Shown: positions 41,676-50,475 of the stretch, one piece after another
Layout of the letters: each line of letters begins with the position of its first letter
How positions within the stretch are numbered: position 1 is the stretch's first letter
Program-made: the position numbers and the translations under genes
DNA from: Microvirga sp. BSC39
GTDB taxonomy: Bacteria > Pseudomonadota > Alphaproteobacteria > Rhizobiales > Beijerinckiaceae
Direction: 5' to 3'
NCBI RefSeq assembly: GCF_000739015.1
Contig: NZ_JPUG01000071.1
Span: forward strand, 20,029 to 84,028
DNA: 64,000 nucleotides
Notes under the pieces: generated by a model
What the model was told of the DNA's origin: nothing
Databases searched by the model: none
Seen by the model: the letters and a program-made list of their open reading frames with translations, nothing else

Positions 41676-43133
41676 TTATTCGCACCGTATCAGCACACTG
41701 ACCTGCTTGGCCTGGTCAGCAAGGTCAGCAGGAGCCATGACCTGGCTCGCGGTGCCCTCCTCAATGGCGACCTGATTGCTCTCCAGGAAGCTGGCTGCCA
41801 TTGATCCCTTGATGGCGAAGTTGACGTTCTGCGGAATGTCCCCATTCGTTGCGACCATCACGTTGAGAGCGTTGAGTTTGGCTGAGACGACACCCACGAC
41901 ATTGCCGTTCTGATCAAAGAGCGGACCGCCCGAGTTCCCCGGCTGCACCGGGGCGGAGACCTGAAGGTATCGGCTGTCGTCCTTGAGCCCAGAGAGGGCC
42001 GTGACATTCCCGAGGGTGAAGTTGCCTGAACTGGACAGTAGCGTAGTCAGTGGGAAACCGAATGCGGCTACTCCTTCGCCGAGCCGAATGCCCAACCGAA
42101 CACCTGCTAACTTGCTGGGCCTGAGTGGCGTTCTGAGGAGAGCAAGGTCATTGGTGGTGTCTTTGGCCAGAACCCTCCCGGAGACCACGTCACCGTTATC
42201 AGCCTTCACATTGATGGATGAGCAGCGATCCACGACATGGGCATTCGTCAGCACATGTCCGTCCGGGGAAACGAAGAAGCCGGTACCGGAGGATGGCCCC
42301 TTTTCGTCAGACTCCGACTTCGGAGTTGGCCTGAGAGATTTGGGCTCTTCGAGGCGAGCGACCGCCACCTTCTCTTGAGGTGAGGTCATCGTCGGGGGCT
42401 CGGTGAAGGGAGCCCCCGTCATGGTTGCCCAGAAGGACCCGGAGATGAGGGTTGCCACCCGCTCCATGTGAAGGCGGGTTTCGCTACCCTTCCAGAACAG
42501 GAAGAAGCCCAGCACTCCACGCCCATCCGCATGGAACCGGATATAGGCATCAAGCCCATTGGCCGTTGACATCGAGACGACGAAGAAGTCCGGCTTCAGG
42601 ATCTTGTAGTGAACCCTGCCGCCCTCGGACAGAACCTTGTCGAGGATGCTCTGGTAGTTTGCCACCAGGGTCGTGCCGCCGAAGTACGAGTAGACCAAGG
42701 ATGCCCTGCCCTGGGGATCCGACCAGGCAATGCCGTTCTCGTCTCTCTTGGCAACCAGTCCAAGGCCGAGCGGCACCCAGATCGGATGGCCTTGGGTCGG
42801 GTGCGGGATGGCACGGATGTTCCACGTCTGGAGAAGAGGCATTGCGCTGTTGAGCACCTGCCCAAACAGGTCTGCATCAACGGCACCGTTCTGAATGCGC
42901 CCGTAGTCCCGCTGATAGTTCGACACGGCTTCGAAGAGCCGGTTGCTGAAGTTCACGTTCGGAACGGCCGGCCAGTAGCCGTTGGCTGTGAGCAGGACCT
43001 GAACTTTGATCCGCTCGTCGACCGTCAGTTGGGAGAAACTCTGCTCGGCCTGCTGGTATCCAGGAGGGCGACGTTGAGCAACCGCTGGTTCCGCCATGGT
43101 AATGAAGGCGATCACCAGAAGAACCCAACGCAT
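41676..43133 (-). CDS. Exported trypsin-like serine protease (S1, HtrA-type catalytic core)
   Basis: The 485-residue protein starts at ATG 43133 (RWVLLVIAFITMAEPAVAQ signal). An N-terminal region (about 25-90, VDERIKVQVLLTANGYWP and FEAVSNYQRDYGR) resembles a peptidoglycan-binding repeat. After a middle part of unknown fold comes the trypsin domain (about 285-450): TNAHVVDRC (His), TNDLALL (Asp), PVQPGNSGGPLF (Ser). No PDZ domain follows. It is likely periplasmic and linked to cell-wall surveillance or to the adjoining exported nucleases. Confidence 0.88.
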   Translation of the reverse strand: MRWVLLVIAFITMAEPAVAQRRPPGYQQAEQSFSQLTVDERIKVQVLLTANGYWPAVPNVNFSNRLFEAVSNYQRDYGRIQNGAVDADLFGQVLNSAMPLLQTWNIRAIPHPTQGHPIWVPLGLGLVAKRDENGIAWSDPQGRASLVYSYFGGTTLVANYQSILDKVLSEGGRVHYKILKPDFFVVSMSTANGLDAYIRFHADGRGVLGFFLFWKGSETRLHMERVATLISGSFWATMTGAPFTEPPTMTSPQEKVAVARLEEPKSLRPTPKSESDEKGPSSGTGFFVSPDGHVLTNAHVVDRCSSINVKADNGDVVSGRVLAKDTTNDLALLRTPLRPSKLAGVRLGIRLGEGVAAFGFPLTTLLSSSGNFTLGNVTALSGLKDDSRYLQVSAPVQPGNSGGPLFDQNGNVVGVVSAKLNALNVMVATNGDIPQNVNFAIKGSMAASFLESNQVAIEEGTASQVMAPADLADQAKQVSVLIRCE

Positions 43134-43448
43134 CACAAACATCCTTGCCCGGCAAAACTTGCCACCAGATTGCCATATTTCGGCTTTGAGGCACTATAGC
43201 TTTGGTGGCACAGTCACTTGTTTACCCGCGGTCAGAGTCTGATTTGAGGAATCCTGGTTAATTCGGGCACCGCAGCAGTTGAAATTGTGCTCACCGAGGA
43301 AGCGGCAAACCTCTCTTATGTTCTATTGTTTTGATGGCCGCTTTAGGCTTAATTTGGCCCCGAGCCTAGCATCAATAGGGTTGCGCTCATTGAAGTGGAG
43401 CATTGAGAACCTAAGAAGACGGTATTCACCTGCGAAAGAGGTGCCTCG
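43134..43448. other. Divergent intergenic region of about 310 bp
   Basis: It lies between the protease start and the small protein at 43449 and must hold both promoters. I see only AT-rich stretches (TTCTATTGTTTTGATGGCC near 43320) and no gene. Confidence 0.5.
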
Positions 43449-43679
43449 ATGAGCAAGGACAACCCGCTGAGGCCGCGCTCACGCCGGAGCCCTAAGCGGA
43501 TCCTGAGCGAGGCTGAGTTGCAGCGCTATGGGCTTCGCCGGATCCCTGTCTCCAAGCGGAACACTCCTGCAGGACAGAGTGGCGGAGACGTCATTGGCCT
43601 CAAGAAGCACGCTTTGCTCGTGTGGAACGGGCCGGCGATGCTCCTGTCCAGACTCGCTCGCGTCATGAGGGTACCGTGA
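43449..43679 (+). CDS. Small basic protein coupled to the nuclease
   Basis: The 76-residue protein (MSKDNPLRPRSRRSPKRILS) is rich in Arg and Lys with no known domain. A ribosome-binding site AAAGAGGT precedes ATG 43449, and its TGA overlaps the GTG start of the nuclease (GTGA), so it is translationally coupled. It could be a nuclease-immunity or accessory protein, but nothing proves it. Confidence 0.55.
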   Translation: MSKDNPLRPRSRRSPKRILSEAELQRYGLRRIPVSKRNTPAGQSGGDVIGLKKHALLVWNGPAMLLSRLARVMRVP

Positions 43680-44575
43680 GACTGCCCAACCCCTTTCCTG
43701 CCCTTGTTCTGCTGGTGCTTCTCGTCGCCCCCGACGCCGCAGTGGCAGCTTGCCCTCAGCATTTCTTCAGCGGCACCGCTCCCGCTCTCGCCAATCCGAA
43801 GCTCACGCCCAGGACCCGGCAGATCTGCTACACGGAGTTCGCGTTGCTCCACTCCGGGCTGACCCGCACACCTCTTTGGGTGGCTGAGCATCTCACCCCT
43901 AGGCGAGCAAGCGGCGCTCGTGCGCTGAACCGGGTCAACAACTTCCACACCGACCCCAACCTTCCTCCCGACGAGAGAGCTGAACTGTCCGATTATGTCC
44001 GCAGTGGTTTTGATCGCGGCCACATGGCTCCAGCGGGAGACATGACCACGCCCCAAGGAATGGATGAGTCCTTCTCGTTGGCCAACATGGTGCCGCAGAA
44101 CTCCGACAACAACCGTAATCTGTGGGAGAGCATAGAACGCGCCGTGCGTGATTACTCAGAGCGGCAGGAAATCTATGTAGTGACCGGCCCGATCTTCCAG
44201 GGTGAAAATCTCCAGGCTCTCAAGGGACGTGTGCTGGTACCAACCCACATCGCGAAGGCTGTCTATGATCCGAGGTTGAACGCTGGAGCGGCCTATCTTA
44301 CGCCCAACCAGGAGGGTAACGAATACAGGATTATCTCGCTTGCTGAACTGCAGCAGTTGTCGGGCATCGACCCGTTCCCTCAGCTGTCACCAGACATCAA
44401 GCAAACCATCCTGAACCTGCCTCATCCCCAACTCCGAAGGTCGAAAGGACCCGGAAGGAATACCCGCAGACCTCCCCCTCAAGCAGATGTTCAACAACAG
44501 CCGTCTGACCCATCACAGGATAGGTTCGTTGGAGGCATCCTTGAGGCCATTGATCAGTTTGGACGCAACCCATGA
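43676..44575 (+). CDS. Exported DNA/RNA non-specific endonuclease (NUC)
   Basis: The GTG start at 43676 overlaps the preceding stop and is directly followed by a signal peptide (LPNPFPALVLLVLLVAPDAAVA), giving 299 residues. The core has the NUC catalytic motif FDRGHMAPAGDM (His near residue 118) and MVPQNSDNNRNLWESIE with the metal-binding Asn, typical of sugar-non-specific nucleases. A Pro/Gln-rich tail follows the domain. The stop overlaps a small downstream gene by ATGA. Confidence 0.93.
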   Translation: MRLPNPFPALVLLVLLVAPDAAVAACPQHFFSGTAPALANPKLTPRTRQICYTEFALLHSGLTRTPLWVAEHLTPRRASGARALNRVNNFHTDPNLPPDERAELSDYVRSGFDRGHMAPAGDMTTPQGMDESFSLANMVPQNSDNNRNLWESIERAVRDYSERQEIYVVTGPIFQGENLQALKGRVLVPTHIAKAVYDPRLNAGAAYLTPNQEGNEYRIISLAELQQLSGIDPFPQLSPDIKQTILNLPHPQLRRSKGPGRNTRRPPPQADVQQQPSDPSQDRFVGGILEAIDQFGRNP

Positions 44576-44829
44576 CGAAGAAGTTTCAGCCGTTCTCAAA
44601 TGACAGCGCGTCCCTCAGCGTAGGCGGGTTCACTATTGAGAATGGCACCGACAAAGTGGTCCTCTATGGCTCACTCGACGTGACGCGCGACAAGAGCGGC
44701 CTCAAACAAGCAAGGGCGCTGAAAGCAGCGGTTGACGCGATCGTGAGGGCCCTGGATCAGGATAAAGCCTTGCTTGATGACAGCGGTCCCACAGAGGAAC
44801 CGCAGCAAGTTAAGAACCCGTTTGCATAA
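44572..44829 (+). CDS. Small hypothetical protein overlapping the nuclease gene
   Basis: The 85-residue protein starts at ATG 44572 inside the nuclease stop (ATGA). It reads MTKKFQPFSNDSASLSVGGFTIENGTDKVV and has no recognised domain or signal. The coupling makes it more likely real than its size suggests. It could be an accessory or immunity factor. Confidence 0.55.
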   Translation: MTKKFQPFSNDSASLSVGGFTIENGTDKVVLYGSLDVTRDKSGLKQARALKAAVDAIVRALDQDKALLDDSGPTEEPQQVKNPFA

Positions 44830-44979
44830 GTCTATCAAAGTAGCGTGGGAGAGGGGCTCCGCTTCGAAGGCGGCCAATGAACTGAACGTCCCTGAGACAC
44901 TCCTGTTCCCACCCGCTTCGCAGCAGATAGCCGCGTTGCCGCTTTCGCTGGAGCTAGGGTTCGAGAGCTTCCACAACTC

Positions 44980-45715
44980 GTGATTGGTTTTCGTAGAGTT
45001 CGATTCCTGTCACGCGAGGTGGAACTGGCGCTAACGGGAATGGCCGCAGAACTGAAGGACCTCCGCTCGACCATGAAGCTCATGGCGGAGCAGATGGGCA
45101 AGCTGGTGGCGCTCGGTGGCCAGCAGATCGAAGCAATCGCGGGCTTAGCCCCTGCCCTCCTTACAATCGACTGAGGGCCTCTCAGGTGGTCTCCGGCAGG
45201 TTGCCAATGCAATCCAAGCGATCCCGCATCGGCCCCTCCCTCAGAAGGATCCGCAGCCTGCGGCGGAGGCTCAGGCCAGCCCCGAGCAGATGCGACCCGT
45301 TGATGCAGAGCCTGCGTCTGTACCAGAGCCGAACGTGCAGGAACCGCTCCTGCAGGCTCTGGTTAAGCGCCAGAGCAAGGAGGAAGCGGGTTCGATTGCA
45401 TCCGCTGCGGTGGTGGTGAAGTCCATTGCGGACGTTAGGCGCTCAGACCGGTTCCACACCTCCATCCGCCTGCCGCGAGAGCTATGAGATCAGGCAGGCT
45501 TTGGGCCGGACGACCGCCTCCTGCTTGCCTGGACCAGCAAGGCTCTCACGATTGAGCGCACCACGGAAGGCGGGGTGAAGCCAAAGTCGGTTGGTGACAC
45601 CTCGGTGATGCTGAAATCCTGGAAGCTCGGCAACCTCAAGTTCGCTCAGCCCAAGATCGCCGGCGCCGACGGCTCCCTTCGAGTGACTGCGGGACGTCGC
45701 AGCCCTGAGACCTGA
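44980..45715 (+). pseudogene. Decayed hypothetical gene with frameshift and in-frame TGA
   Basis: A frame from GTG 44980 (or ATG 45040) encodes a helical segment (MAAELKDLRSTMKLMAEQMGKL) that ends at TGA 45172-45174. One +1 shift later the reading continues (GLSGGLRQVANAIQAI, then SKEEAGSIASAAVVVKSIADV) to a TGA at 45485-45487. In the same frame coding-like sequence resumes (DDRLLLAWTSKALTIERTT) to TGA at 45713. Together they look like one broken gene. Family unknown. Confidence 0.5.
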
Positions 45716-45823
45716 TCGTCGCAACGAGCACAGAGATCGTGTATTCCTTTCTGGCAGCAGCGCTGATGTCTCTGGTATCGTCGTGCGGATGTCTGGTCCT
45801 GAACTAGTCCTGTGACTTGGTCT

Positions 45824-46600
45824 GGCTTTGTTGCATTAACCTGAAAAGGGCGCAATGAACCTGTTCGGCTGGGTCACTCAGGCCGCAAAGCCGAAGAGCT
45901 GATTGATGAGACGGATTTCGCCTGTCACGCCGGGCTGTGTCAGGATGCAGTAACGGCGGCGGATCATGCGCATGACCTCAAAGCCCTTCAGGGTCACGGA
46001 GGATGTCCTCATATTCTGGAAGCCACGCGTCGGCCGAATCACGCGTTTAGGCGCCCCATGATCGCTTCGATGATGTTGTTCAAATATTCTGATGTCCGAT
46101 GCGCGACGTGGTGCGTCAGGCAGCCCTCCCGTTTCAGCCGGCAGATTGCTCTCGGATAGGAGGCGAGTTTGTCGGTGGTGATCGTTGATGGAGGACACTC
46201 GCTCATTATCTTCAGGGCTTTACGCAGGAAACGATACGCCGCTCGGGTGTTGCGATGTTCGGACAGCATGAACTCGATCAGCTGGCCATGTTTGTCGATC
46301 GCCCTGAACAGGTACTTCCACTGGCCACTCACTCGAACATAAGTTTCATCCACGCGCCATGAGCCCGAGCGATGCTCCTGAAATTGACGGGTCCGCTTCT
46401 CGATCTCGGGCGCATAGCGCTGCACCCATCGAAAGATCGTGGACGGGTCGACCTCGACACCGCGCTCCTGCATCATCTCAGCCAAATCAAGGTAGCTGAT
46501 CCCGTACTTGCAGTACCACTGCTTTGGTAGCTGACATGATCCGGCATCGATGAAGTACTCTGCCGAATAATCATCCTTCGGCTGAATTTGGATGGATACG
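45824..46600 (-). mobile_element. Degenerate IS6-family element, one end seen
   Basis: A terminal repeat GGCTTTGTTGCATTAAC at 45824-45840, typical of IS6, marks the left end. The transposase remains are at 45878-46560. No matching right-end repeat is seen near 46600, so that end has decayed or been lost. Confidence 0.75.
45878..46560 (-). pseudogene. IS6-family transposase, frameshifted
   Basis: The N-terminal side (QWYCKYGISYLDLAEMM) has lost its start. The middle shows SGSWRVDETYVRVSG with Asp, TTDKLASYPRAI with Asp, and SEYLNNIIEA. Near 46062 a one-base loss breaks the frame; the rest (HGAPKRVIRPTRGFQNMR, LTQPGVTGEIRLINQLFG) continues in another frame to a stop at 45878. It is clearly inactive and a third IS6 type in this window. 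Confidence 0.85.
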
Positions 46601-47241
46601 GTGCCCTGGTATCATCAGATGAATGTCCGCTCACGCCGCCATTTCGGAAATTCGGGCAAGGACCGCCTAGTGCCAGCCGCGGCCCATCCTAGATCTGAGA
46701 CATTAGATGATTTGTATGGCGTCAACAGTGACGGCAGCCCTGAACCGAAGTCCATGAGATAACCCGGGGGAGCGCCACAGCAGGCGGGCGTGGGTGAGCG
46801 GTCCTTTGTCAGAGCGAATGGCGCCACAGCATAACAGATAGGCGAAGAGCGGCGTTGCATAGGTCATGGCGGCGATGACAGACGCCAGCCTTAGCTCCCC
46901 CGGCTGGCCAGCGAGCCAAGTCTGATCCCTAGGTGCCCCCGTTCGCCTGCGAAGCCAAGCAGCGATCGGTGCAGACTGGCGGCGCGTCAACCAAGCGCCT
47001 GGGCGGACCGAGCTATTCTGGACTGTGTATGGACTTGTTTTGGTTAGCCGACAGGAGTAATCTGAGGACTAAGGCGAGAGACTAAGGACTGTATCAGCCG
47101 AAGCCTCAATTCAAGTCCTCCTTGTGCGAGTGTTCCGTGGGTCCTCCCGCAGAACGAACGTTAAGTCGGTGTTGCGTCGAGCCGTAGCCGACGGGCGCAT
47201 CTTCCGTTGGCTGATCATTCCAGCTTCAAGGGAGAAGAACC
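46601..47241. other. Stretch of about 640 bp without a supported gene
   Basis: A 95-codon open frame on the minus strand at 46703-46990 has no recognised domain, and other frames conflict with it. It may be decayed sequence bordering the IS6 remnant. Confidence 0.45.
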
Positions 47242-47520
47242 ATGCGCGTGCCTGCAACCGTAGTTGCTACTGCAGCACTGTTTCTGTGTGGGGGATACCC
47301 GGCAATCGCAAGCTGTGGCCCCGCGCAGCAGTCGGTGCAAATGGGTACTCCTACCGGAGAGCCGGAGAAGGACACCTTCGGGCTGATCTGCGCTTCCGAT
47401 GACGCGGAGCAACCAATCTCAATTTTCGGCCGCTCGCGGGCCCGTGCGACAATGATCGGCATCAGCACGGGCGATGCCGAGAAAGATACGTTTGCGTATC
47501 GGATGGTCGGCAGCCCTTAG
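47242..47520 (+). CDS. Small exported protein with an internal repeat
   Basis: The 92-residue protein has a signal peptide (RVPATVVATAALFLCGGYPAIA, cleavage near AIA-SC) and a ribosome-binding site GGGAGAAG before ATG 47242. The mature part repeats a unit: MGTPTGEPEKDTFGL and IGISTGDAEKDTFAY, 45 residues apart. Two Cys flank the first unit. Function unknown. Confidence 0.75.
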   Translation: MRVPATVVATAALFLCGGYPAIASCGPAQQSVQMGTPTGEPEKDTFGLICASDDAEQPISIFGRSRARATMIGISTGDAEKDTFAYRMVGSP

Positions 47521-47619
47521 CAGGCGAGCAGTCTGGCAAGAACCAGACGTCGACTGAATGACATTCAAACTGTTTCGGCCGAGGCGAATCTCCGTGCCTC
47601 AGGTAGAGGGTTCTTGCGC

Positions 47620-48264
47620 ATGATGAGTGTCTCGGTCGCCACGTTTCTGGCGGGTGTTGGGGTCGGTCTGACGGTGGCCGTTCCGATAGGCCCCATAGGG
47701 GTTCTCTGCATCCAGAAGACGCTTGCCTTCGGCTTGCTTGCGGGCGTGGCGACCGGGATGGCGGCTGCCACGGTTCATGTTACCTACGGGATCCTGGCCG
47801 GATTTGGCTACAGCCAAACGATCACAGCCCACATCAGTGCGGGTGCTAGTGTGCTGTCCCTAGCGTGCGCCGCCATTATGTTCTGGTTCGCGGTGCGTAC
47901 GTTCCGACGCAAGGTCGTCTTAGAAAGCGCTGATGCTGGCAAGCCGTTGTGGCCGTTGTGTCTGCTGCAGTCATATCGAGACGCGCTGGTCTGTGGGTTC
48001 ACAAACCCCCTCACGATTGTGTTGTTCTTTGCGGCGTTCCCAGCGCTCACATCAGCCGATCAGCACTTGGAGCTGCCGTTCCTCACGTTCGGCATTTTTG
48101 CCGGTGCTGCCGGTTGGTTCTTCATCCTTAGCGCCGCCGTAGCGGTTTTCCGGGCGCGTCTGCCAGAACATCGCCTGACGCTTGCAAACAAGGCAGCGGG
48201 CTGTGTCTTCGCGGTTCTCGGGTGCCTGATGATTGCCGACGCACTGGGCCTTCGGCCGAACTGA
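47620..48264 (+). CDS. LysE-family amino-acid exporter
   Basis: The 214-residue membrane protein has six hydrophobic segments and begins SVATFLAGVGVGLTVAVPIGPIGVLC, the N-terminal signature of LysE/RhtB translocators, with TNPLTIVLFFAAFPAL near residue 130. The start is set at ATG 47620; a TTG at 47614 is less likely. Substrate unknown; the family exports amino acids or related compounds. Confidence 0.88.
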   Translation: MMSVSVATFLAGVGVGLTVAVPIGPIGVLCIQKTLAFGLLAGVATGMAAATVHVTYGILAGFGYSQTITAHISAGASVLSLACAAIMFWFAVRTFRRKVVLESADAGKPLWPLCLLQSYRDALVCGFTNPLTIVLFFAAFPALTSADQHLELPFLTFGIFAGAAGWFFILSAAVAVFRARLPEHRLTLANKAAGCVFAVLGCLMIADALGLRPN

Positions 48265-48970
48265 ACATCTAAGCTTGCTCCTGTTACTTGCTACTACGGC
48301 ATGCAGCGACCCACGTTTTTGACAGCAGCTTCACGCAGATGGCGAAAGATCCTCGCGCGCTCTGGTCCAGAGCGCGCGAGGATCGGCGTTGTCAAGGGTA
48401 GCTATTCCCACTTGCACGAGCCCCCATGTGTGCAGGTCCTGGATCTTCTCCTGGGTTGCTGCTTTCATAAGATGGGTAGCCTGTGTGCATTGCCCGATGC
48501 CGTGAAGTGCACGACCTCACTGTTCTTGGCTGTCAAACGAAACCGGTCCTGCTGATCAGCGGCGGCAACTCCGCCCAACTGCGACATCAGCCATCGAGGA
48601 GAGGATGCGCCGCATATCCAAGTCGGGGCGGGAAGCTGATCTTGGACCTGTCCTAGGCGTGGCAGTGAGCATCTTGGGTTGCCCGGCAAATGATGGCGTA
48701 GAATTCCGAGCGTACTTTGCCTGCTGCTTGCGCATTATTATCATATGCGGAGCGGTTAATCCCATCCACAGTTTTGATCGATCGGCTCTGCTCTATCAGT
48801 TCGTCTGGTAGGCTACAGCTTTCCGAATGTTCGCTCACAGCCGCTATGTTGAAGTGCGCTCTACTTCCGAGAAGTGCCGAGAAAGGACGTCCAGATCTCA
48901 TCTACATCGCTCTTCGAACCTTTAGTGCTTAGTGCTAGGACTGATGTAGAAGGCGCTTCTGACAACTAAT
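48265..48970. other. 706-bp non-coding stretch with a perfect palindrome
   Basis: No gene is supported. It contains the 37-nt palindrome at 48348-48384, a tail-like match to the dispersed repeat at about 48855-48880, and several short frames without domains. Confidence 0.5.
48348..48384. repeat. 37-nt perfect inverted repeat
   Basis: 18-base arms GATCCTCGCGCGCTCTGG and CCAGAGCGCGCGAGGATC face each other around a single T at 48366. Its GC-rich symmetry would extrude as a cruciform or fold as a long RNA hairpin. It lies 84 bp after the LysE stop with no T-tract, so an ordinary terminator is not obvious. Confidence 0.9.
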
Positions 48971-49507
48971 CTATTTATCAGAATTGTCGGAATTGGATAG
49001 GCACAGGTCTGCCAGAAGCCACAACATGCACGCGATCCCCAGTAGCCAATTTCCGCTCCAAGCCACGTCGGCTGCAACTGGGATGCGGCTGAGCATGGGG
49101 CCAAAACCGGAAGCGCGGCTTGGGGTGCGATCTCCCAGCAAGCGGCTGAAGAACTCAGGGAAGGAGCCAATGAATTTCCCGCCCGCATGAAGCAACAAAA
49201 CCGTTGTTCCTGCTACAAGTTGCCCGCGCATGAACAGGTCAATTGCCAGCAGGACAGCGGCCGTCGCAGACAATCGGTTCCCAATGCGAAAGCTGTTTAA
49301 GGAATAGATGATCCCTGACATGAAGAACAAGCAGGCAGCCACGGGCGGCAGCGGGTTGTTGACGAAGGTAGCGGCAAGCGCAACTTCCTGTCCCATCACT
49401 AGGGGTGTCAGAAGCAACAGCACATTGCCTATGTTATAGAGAATCCCAGCCATGCGAACCGGCTGAGGCAAGATCCTGCTTGCCACGTGAGGCGGAGCAT
49501 AGGCCAT
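48971..49507 (-). CDS. Hypothetical membrane protein, four or more segments
   Basis: The 178-residue protein has several hydrophobic spans (GILYNIGNVLLLLTPLVMG, VAACLFFMSGIIYSLN, WLLGIACMLWLLADLCL). It starts an array of minus-strand small membrane proteins with those at 49598 and 50036. No family is recognised with confidence. Confidence 0.7.
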   Translation of the reverse strand: MAYAPPHVASRILPQPVRMAGILYNIGNVLLLLTPLVMGQEVALAATFVNNPLPPVAACLFFMSGIIYSLNSFRIGNRLSATAAVLLAIDLFMRGQLVAGTTVLLLHAGGKFIGSFPEFFSRLLGDRTPSRASGFGPMLSRIPVAADVAWSGNWLLGIACMLWLLADLCLSNSDNSDK

Positions 49508-49597
49508 AGGCGTTCCTCCATATTATGTAGCTTTATGGACCCCCATAGACTGATCTCTTCTAACGGTCAGCGAGGCTCTCCTCTGCCGGAAAGCGTT

Positions 49598-49897
49598 TTA
49601 CAACAATCCGTTAGAACACCCTGCTGTGGTAACTTCGTCGCCCGAATCTTGACTTGGCCGAGCCATTGCTGAGCCAGACTGACCAAGGAGTGTGCTGAGC
49701 CGAACCAAATTAATCGGAAGAAGAACGAGATGCAGAGCGAGGACAGGCATGAACCAGCCCATGGCTCCATATCCGATGAAGCAGACGTTAGCCCCGAGCG
49801 CGAGGATGCGCATGGGCAGCATCGATCGCTGTGCGAAGGTAGCAAGCGTCAGACCGGAGGCTGCATAGCCTATAACGTCAATCCAGCTCAGCATCAT
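49598..49897 (-). CDS. Small membrane protein, YgjV-like layout
   Basis: The 99-residue protein has three hydrophobic segments (WIDVIGYAASGLTLATFA, ILALGANVCFIGYGAMG, PVLALHLVLLPINLVRL). The shape resembles YgjV-like inner membrane proteins often fused to cyclic-nucleotide-binding domains, though none is present here. Function unknown. Confidence 0.65.
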   Translation of the reverse strand: MMLSWIDVIGYAASGLTLATFAQRSMLPMRILALGANVCFIGYGAMGWFMPVLALHLVLLPINLVRLSTLLGQSGSAMARPSQDSGDEVTTAGCSNGLL

Positions 49898-50035
49898 GGC
49901 TGTTGTCCTCGTCAGTTGAACGCTGTGTTCCCTTTCCAGACGCCCGCTTTTCGCTCAGGTGCCATGTGTGCACCGCGTGCCATGCATATTTGGGATCTCC
50001 TTCACTCTCAATGATCAACGAGATCGGCGACTATC

Positions 50036-50473
50036 CTATGATGGCCCGCTTCGCTCGCTCACCACTCCTAGCCGGAATGGATAAGAAAAGGAGCTGTTAG
50101 TCAGCGTTGTCCCAGTCCTTCTCGGCGCATCAGCATGATCAGCATGCTCAGTTGATGGCACGGCAGCTTCGAGCACCTTCAGGGTTGCCTTGAACACAGC
50201 GCGCTTCCAGGCGGTGAGGCCCAGAATGACGAAGCAGCAGAGCGTGTTTGCGGCGAAGACCGCCGCCATACGCCAGTCATCCACCACAAGGATTGCATAG
50301 GCGACGGTGGAGAGATGGGACACACCGAACAGAGCCCATGTGGTGTAGAAGATGACGGCCGCACCTTGCGTGTCGCGGCCAATCTTAAAGATCTGCGGCA
50401 GGTAGACGAATATCCGAGCCCTGTTGCACAAGGTGAACACGCCCAGAGCGGCATCGGATAGTGTGATCGGCAT
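50036..50473 (-). CDS. PQ-loop/SemiSWEET-like membrane protein
   Basis: Starting at ATG 50473 gives 145 residues with three to four spans; the segment RIFVYLPQIFKIGRDTQG holds the PQ motif of PQ-loop repeat proteins. A TTG at 50479 overlapping the upstream stop is an alternative start. SemiSWEETs move sugars as dimers; here no substrate can be named. The C-terminal 40 residues are hydrophilic. Confidence 0.7.
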   Translation of the reverse strand: MPITLSDAALGVFTLCNRARIFVYLPQIFKIGRDTQGAAVIFYTTWALFGVSHLSTVAYAILVVDDWRMAAVFAANTLCCFVILGLTAWKRAVFKATLKVLEAAVPSTEHADHADAPRRTGTTLTNSSFSYPFRLGVVSERSGPS

Positions 50474-50475
50474 GA

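Noticed and set aside
44774..44983. 69-codon frame overlapping the end of the small nuclease partner gene
   Set aside because: It overlaps the better-supported 44572-44829 frame and has no recognisable features.
45485..45487. TGA as a selenocysteine codon
   Set aside because: A second lesion (frameshift at 45172) in the same gene and no visible SECIS-like stem make decay more likely.
46703..46990. 95-codon minus-strand frame near the IS6 remnant
   Set aside because: No domain, ribosome-binding site or family; it sits in decayed sequence.
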